Of a stretch of 17,123 nucleotides of DNA, positions 13,285-17,123 are shown piece after piece. This stretch comes from Roseiflexaceae bacterium (GTDB lineage: Bacteria > Chloroflexota > Chloroflexia > Chloroflexales > Roseiflexaceae), in assembly GCA_947462525.1 (NCBI GenBank), contig CANHPK010000005.1, positions 1 to 17,123 on the forward strand. Direction: 5' to 3'. A program made the position numbers and the translations under genes. Positions within the stretch are counted from its first letter, which is position 1. Every line of letters starts with the position of its first letter. The notes beneath the pieces were generated by a model. The model ran no database searches, was not told the origin of the DNA, and was given only the letters and a program-made list of their open reading frames with translations.

Positions 13285-16200
13285 ATGTTTGTTCGAATAC
13301 TACGCACAATTCTCATCACGCTTTTCATCGGGAGCATCATGAAGCTCCCGTCGCCTGCATATACCCAACCACGGACGCACACAATCCCAGGTCCCAAAAT
13401 TTCGGTCGGATTAACATTTGCCTGCGCGGTCGACACGGGCGGGACCGGCTGGTGCTGGGGCAACAACAGTGACGGCCAGCTCGGCGATGGTACCACCGTG
13501 TCTCGCAGTACTGCGGTGCCTATCGGGCTATCGAACATCGATCGCATCAGTGTGGGAGCAGCCCACGTCTGCGTAATCCAAAACACCGGCAAAGTGTTCT
13601 GCTGGGGGGACAACACCTACGGTCAACTCGGTGACGGCACGACCACCGACTCTTCGACACCGGTTGAAGTGACATCTTTGTCAGTATCTGCCACACAGAT
13701 CGAGGTGGGCGATGATTCGTCGTGTGCCAAAGTAAGTTCCGGGGCGTTTTATTGTTGGGGGCGCAATACCAGCCAACTCGGGATCGCACCCATCCCTGGG
13801 GCAATTGTCACATCTGCAACACAAATCACTGCACTCCCTACCTTGCGCCGTTTGGAGATGGGTGAATATCACACCTGCGCGATCAACAATACGGGTGGAA
13901 TGTTTTGCTGGGGCGAAAACATTTACGGCCAATTCGGCGCGAACGGCAACGGCGTAGCGCCGGTAGCGGGATTCAGCGGGCTCACGAACATTTCCGATTT
14001 TGCAACAGGCAGCGAAAATACGTGTGCCATTGTTACAAGCGGCGAGGTGTACTGCGCGGGCAACGACAGTCGAGGCACGCTGGGCAATGGCGATGCAGAC
14101 AGCAACGGTAGCGACTTCGAGTCTGGCATGAACCGACCCTGGATGGTCACGGGTATTACCGACGCGGTCAGTATTTCGATGTCGCACCAGGCACGCAGCG
14201 CCTGCGCGCTCCTTGCTTCGACCAATGGGGTCATGTGCTGGGGTGACAATACCTACGGACAACTAGGCGACGGTACAACGACCAATAGTGCGGTCCCCGT
14301 CACGCCACAAACAGAGTTAACCAGTGATATTGTCCGATTATCGGTCGGTCCTCGGAACGGGTGCGCACTCAAATCCGACGGGACGGTCTATTGTTGGGGA
14401 GACAACAGTCACGGTCAGCTCGGTGTCGGAGACACAAACGCGTACACGGGGATTCAAACGGTTACCGACGGATCTTTACCACTCGACATCAATGGTGGTT
14501 CTGCGACCACCATCGACAGTACTCCCACCGTGATGCTCACGCCGAGCCCGGTCGCGTCAATGACCCCCACAGATATAAGCATCGCAATCCCCACCAGTGG
14601 TCGATTGGGGATTTCGGATGCATCGTCTTGTACGTTGACTGCGCTTGGTCAGATCTGGTGTTGGGGTCAACAATATGGCTCTACGGGATTCGTATCAGTC
14701 AGCGCAGCCACCCAACGACTCGGGTTGTTTAGTGTTGCGGGTCTAGCTGCCGGCGGCAACAATACCTGTGCACTGCTGGCGAATGGTCGCGTCTATTGTT
14801 GGGGCACCGACACCCACGGTGAAACAGGGTGTCTAACGACATGCGCTGACGGTATCAATCCAGGGGCGTTGATTCCCAACCTCTACGGTGCGACTGCTAT
14901 TGCGGTAGGTCCGGTCCATGCCTGCGTCGTCACCACCAGTGCGAAGGCAGCCTGCTGGGGCAATAATGCAAACGGCCAGGTCGGGGACCCCATCAATACC
15001 ACGGTAACAGATGCATACGAAGTAACAACTTCCGCGAGTGTGGTCGCTGTCGCGGTTGCTGAACGTGCAACATGTGCTGTGCTTTCGACGGGTATTGTCA
15101 ACTGCTGGGGTGAAGATACGCTCGGCGCGTTGGGTGATGGATCGACCACAACCAGCGGTGGCATCACCCCCGTCACCGTCGAAAAAGCTTCCGGCATACT
15201 CACAAACATCGTTTCTATTGCTGCATCGACCAATAGCTTCTGCGCACTCAACAACACCGGTGGACTTTGGTGTTGGGGCGATAACTCTGGTGGTCAACTC
15301 GCCAACAGAACAAACACCAGTTCGACATTTGCTATTCCCGTCACTTCCCTGACCGGTATCCAGAGCGTGAGTGGTACGGTGGGGAGTCCAGGCACTGCCA
15401 AAGCAGGTAGCTTCTGTGCCATCACCAATACAAACATCACAAAATGTTGGGGAGATGCTGCCCTCGGGAACGCGAGTGTGTCTGCTTCGTCAACGCCGGT
15501 GACCGTTCAAGACAAAGCGATGCATGTATCGACTGCACGCTCAGACGCCCACGGCTGCGCCATTACGACCGCGTACGGTATCAAGTGTTGGGGCGCAAAT
15601 GCTTATGGCCAGCTCGGCGCTGCAAGCACTGCGGCTCGTGCCACACCCGTGATTGTCTCGGGATTGCTCATCGGCGATACCCCTACCGAGACCGAAACGC
15701 CTACCGAAACCGAAACTCCTACCGAGACTGAAACGCCTACCGAAACCGAAACTCCTACCGAGACCGAAACTCCTACCGAGACCGAAACTCCTACCGAGAC
15801 CGAAACTCCTACCGAGACCGAAACTCCATCCGAGACTGAAACTCCATCCGAGACCGAAACTCCATCCGAGACCGAAACTCCATCCGAGACCGAAACTCCA
15901 TCCGAGACTGAAACCCCGACAGAAACCGATACGCCTACCGAAACAGAAGTCCCGACTGACACCGAAGAACCCACTGACACCGAAGAACCAACCGATACCG
16001 AAGAACCCACTGACACCGAAGAACCGACCGAGACATTCACCCGCACTGCGACACGCACCAGGACACGTACGTTGACACCATCCACGCTGTATACCGCAAC
16101 GCAGACGCGTACAGCATCTCGGACGCATACACGCACCATTACTCCGAACCCGAACTTCAGTCCGACACGTTCGTTGACGCCTTCGCGTACCGCTACCGCT

Positions 16201-17123
16201 ACCTATGGCCCAAGCTTGACCCCGAGTCGGACCTTAACCCCATCGAGAACGCTCACTCCATCAAATACCCCGACATTTGTGCCCGTTGTGGCAACAGCAC
16301 TCAGTATCAGCACCGAGACGAGGCGCGTAGAACTCGCTGGTACAGCGGATGCCCGCGCAACCACAATCGTTGACTCGAATGACCAAAATGCGACCGCGAC
16401 ACGTGAAGTGATTAATGGTTCACCGAGTCGTACACGCACAGCGACCAATACCCGCGCGACAAGTACTCCGGAACCAATTACGAGTACTGTACAGGTTGCC
16501 GTCAACCGTACGGGTACAGCGGCAGCGAAGAAAACTGCGACAGGGGTGGTTATTCAGCACGCCACCGAAACCGCTCGGGCAATCACCACCGGAACAGCCC
16601 GGGCAGCACTCACGGCAACAGCGCTTGCCAAAGCACAAGCAACGGCCAGTGTCAACGCAGTCAACACAGGATTGACCGTGACCAGTGTACGCGCTACCCA
16701 AACAGCACTCACTGATTCGTTCAATGCGACCAACGAAGCCGTAATGGGTACGGGAACGCGTACACGCTCTACGACCAAAACCAAAACACGCACCGCCACC
16801 CACACCAGAACTGCCAGCAGGACATCCACGGTCACACTGACCATTACCTCGTCGCCTACACTCACACGCACAAGTTCGCGGACCCCATCGATAACACGTA
16901 CTGCATCGCTGACCGCCACACAGGTGGCGTTCCAAGCGGGCAGTGTTCGTACACCGGTGAGCAACGGTGGACACTCGATTTCTCTCGACAACGCCACCAT
17001 CTATACCATTAATACAGCCCGCAGAAGCACGGGTGGTACTCCCAATCTGTATGGTTTATCTGCAACCACCATGGCGGTGCTCAACACAACGACGCTGCCG
17101 GTGAATTACTTTGTTTCGATTAC
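13285..17123 (+). CDS. Very large secreted protein: two RCC1 propellers plus charged Thr-rich stalk (3' partial)
   Basis: The frame is open from ATG 13285 to the window end, at least 1279 residues, and the C-terminus is missing. A Sec-type signal peptide covers about residues 1-25 (R4, R7, hydrophobic core, cleavage near PSPA). Fourteen RCC1-type repeats follow, each with a CWG-type core (CAG in the fifth). The core cysteines are at 57, 106, 157, 208, 257, 318, 370, then 459, 505, 557, 607, 663, 721 and 768. A 44-residue linker rich in Thr/Pro/Ser (395-438) splits them 7 + 7, fitting two seven-bladed propellers. Every blade has a second Cys about 9-12 residues before the core one, suggesting a disulfide per blade. 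Residues about 800-917 are a PTETET-type acidic stalk; from 918 on the chain is Thr/Arg-rich (TATRTRTRTLTP type) with an Ala/Thr-rich stretch near 1095-1150. Function is probably extracellular binding or display; RCC1 folds elsewhere bind proteins or chromatin, and no catalytic site is visible. Confidence 0.88.
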   Translation, partial: MFVRILRTILITLFIGSIMKLPSPAYTQPRTHTIPGPKISVGLTFACAVDTGGTGWCWGNNSDGQLGDGTTVSRSTAVPIGLSNIDRISVGAAHVCVIQNTGKVFCWGDNTYGQLGDGTTTDSSTPVEVTSLSVSATQIEVGDDSSCAKVSSGAFYCWGRNTSQLGIAPIPGAIVTSATQITALPTLRRLEMGEYHTCAINNTGGMFCWGENIYGQFGANGNGVAPVAGFSGLTNISDFATGSENTCAIVTSGEVYCAGNDSRGTLGNGDADSNGSDFESGMNRPWMVTGITDAVSISMSHQARSACALLASTNGVMCWGDNTYGQLGDGTTTNSAVPVTPQTELTSDIVRLSVGPRNGCALKSDGTVYCWGDNSHGQLGVGDTNAYTGIQTVTDGSLPLDINGGSATTIDSTPTVMLTPSPVASMTPTDISIAIPTSGRLGISDASSCTLTALGQIWCWGQQYGSTGFVSVSAATQRLGLFSVAGLAAGGNNTCALLANGRVYCWGTDTHGETGCLTTCADGINPGALIPNLYGATAIAVGPVHACVVTTSAKAACWGNNANGQVGDPINTTVTDAYEVTTSASVVAVAVAERATCAVLSTGIVNCWGEDTLGALGDGSTTTSGGITPVTVEKASGILTNIVSIAASTNSFCALNNTGGLWCWGDNSGGQLANRTNTSSTFAIPVTSLTGIQSVSGTVGSPGTAKAGSFCAITNTNITKCWGDAALGNASVSASSTPVTVQDKAMHVSTARSDAHGCAITTAYGIKCWGANAYGQLGAASTAARATPVIVSGLLIGDTPTETETPTETETPTETETPTETETPTETETPTETETPTETETPTETETPSETETPSETETPSETETPSETETPSETETPTETDTPTETEVPTDTEEPTDTEEPTDTEEPTDTEEPTETFTRTATRTRTRTLTPSTLYTATQTRTASRTHTRTITPNPNFSPTRSLTPSRTATATYGPSLTPSRTLTPSRTLTPSNTPTFVPVVATALSISTETRRVELAGTADARATTIVDSNDQNATATREVINGSPSRTRTATNTRATSTPEPITSTVQVAVNRTGTAAAKKTATGVVIQHATETARAITTGTARAALTATALAKAQATASVNAVNTGLTVTSVRATQTALTDSFNATNEAVMGTGTRTRSTTKTKTRTATHTRTASRTSTVTLTITSSPTLTRTSSRTPSITRTASLTATQVAFQAGSVRTPVSNGGHSISLDNATIYTINTARRSTGGTPNLYGLSATTMAVLNTTTLPVNYFVSI
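15682..16023 (+). repeat. Nineteen 18-bp units encoding the PTETET stalk
   Basis: Consecutive 18-bp units of the type CCTACCGAGACCGAAACT start at 15682 and keep frame through 16023. Units 1-8 read PTETET, units 9-13 PSETET, and units 14-19 drift through PTETDT to PTDTEE. Units 5-8 are identical to each other, and so are units 10-12, indicating recent expansion. Open frames on the opposite strand across this block are products of the repeat. Confidence 0.92.

Noticed and set aside
15541..16139. Two overlapping minus-strand frames of 195 and 178 codons, glycine/serine/valine-rich repeats
   Set aside because: They arise only because the 18-bp PTETET repeat is open in several frames. The plus frame is continuous with the signal peptide and RCC1 domains.

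Overview
The window looks like a bacterial chromosome segment of moderately high GC (judged by eye, not computed). The best guess is a member of the Chloroflexota. This rests on the style of the secreted proteins: CWG-type RCC1 repeats, Pro/Thr/Glu stalks, TRT-rich tails, and an FN3 protein with ISYYD repeats. It is an inference from style, not a placement. No rRNA, tRNA, CRISPR array, transposase or phage gene was found.

Layout. (1) Positions 1-1463 hold the 3' end of a secreted or surface repeat protein: four copies of an exact-period 150-bp repeat, then three fibronectin-III-like domains, closed by a strong terminator. (2) A YceI-family lipoprotein gene follows on the minus strand (2299-1577). 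(3) Divergent from it is a six-gene myo-inositol catabolic operon on the plus strand (2412-9297): a LacI-family regulator, iolB, iolC, iolD, iolG and a second IolG-like dehydrogenase. The genes overlap or lie 2-12 nt apart. One promoter with an overlapping palindromic operator is visible upstream of the regulator. (4) Convergent to the operon, with a 6-nt gap, is a minus-strand group: a ring-cleaving-dioxygenase/glyoxalase-family protein (11984-11031), a polyprenyl-phosphate-type family 2 glycosyltransferase (10985-10053) and a PAPS sulfotransferase (10056-9304). The last two overlap by ATGA. (5) A separate minus-strand SGNH/GDSL-like gene (12773-12126) has its own terminator. (6) After about 510 bp of non-coding DNA, a very large secreted protein begins at 13285 and runs off the end (at least 1279 residues). 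It has 14 RCC1-type repeats arranged as 7 + linker + 7, then a Glu-rich PTETET stalk built from 18-bp repeats, then a long Thr/Arg-rich tail.

How the genes work together. The iol genes cover dehydrogenation of inositol (IolG), ring hydrolysis of the trione (IolD), isomerisation to 5-dehydro-2-deoxygluconate (IolB) and its phosphorylation (IolC), under a local LacI repressor probably relieved by an inositol-pathway metabolite. Inosose dehydratase (iolE), the aldolase (iolJ), the semialdehyde dehydrogenase (iolA) and a transporter are not in the window, so the pathway must be completed from elsewhere or is partial. The glycosyltransferase and sulfotransferase probably decorate a lipid-linked or extracellular glycan. 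The two flanking repeat proteins are unrelated to inositol use.

The least ordinary items are the double seven-blade RCC1 protein with a cysteine pair in every blade and a charge-segregated stalk, the mosaic FN3 repeats, the SGNH-like protein lacking expected catalytic residues, and the regulatory palindromes at 2365 and 11999. I see no strong case for a wholly new defence or mobile system here.
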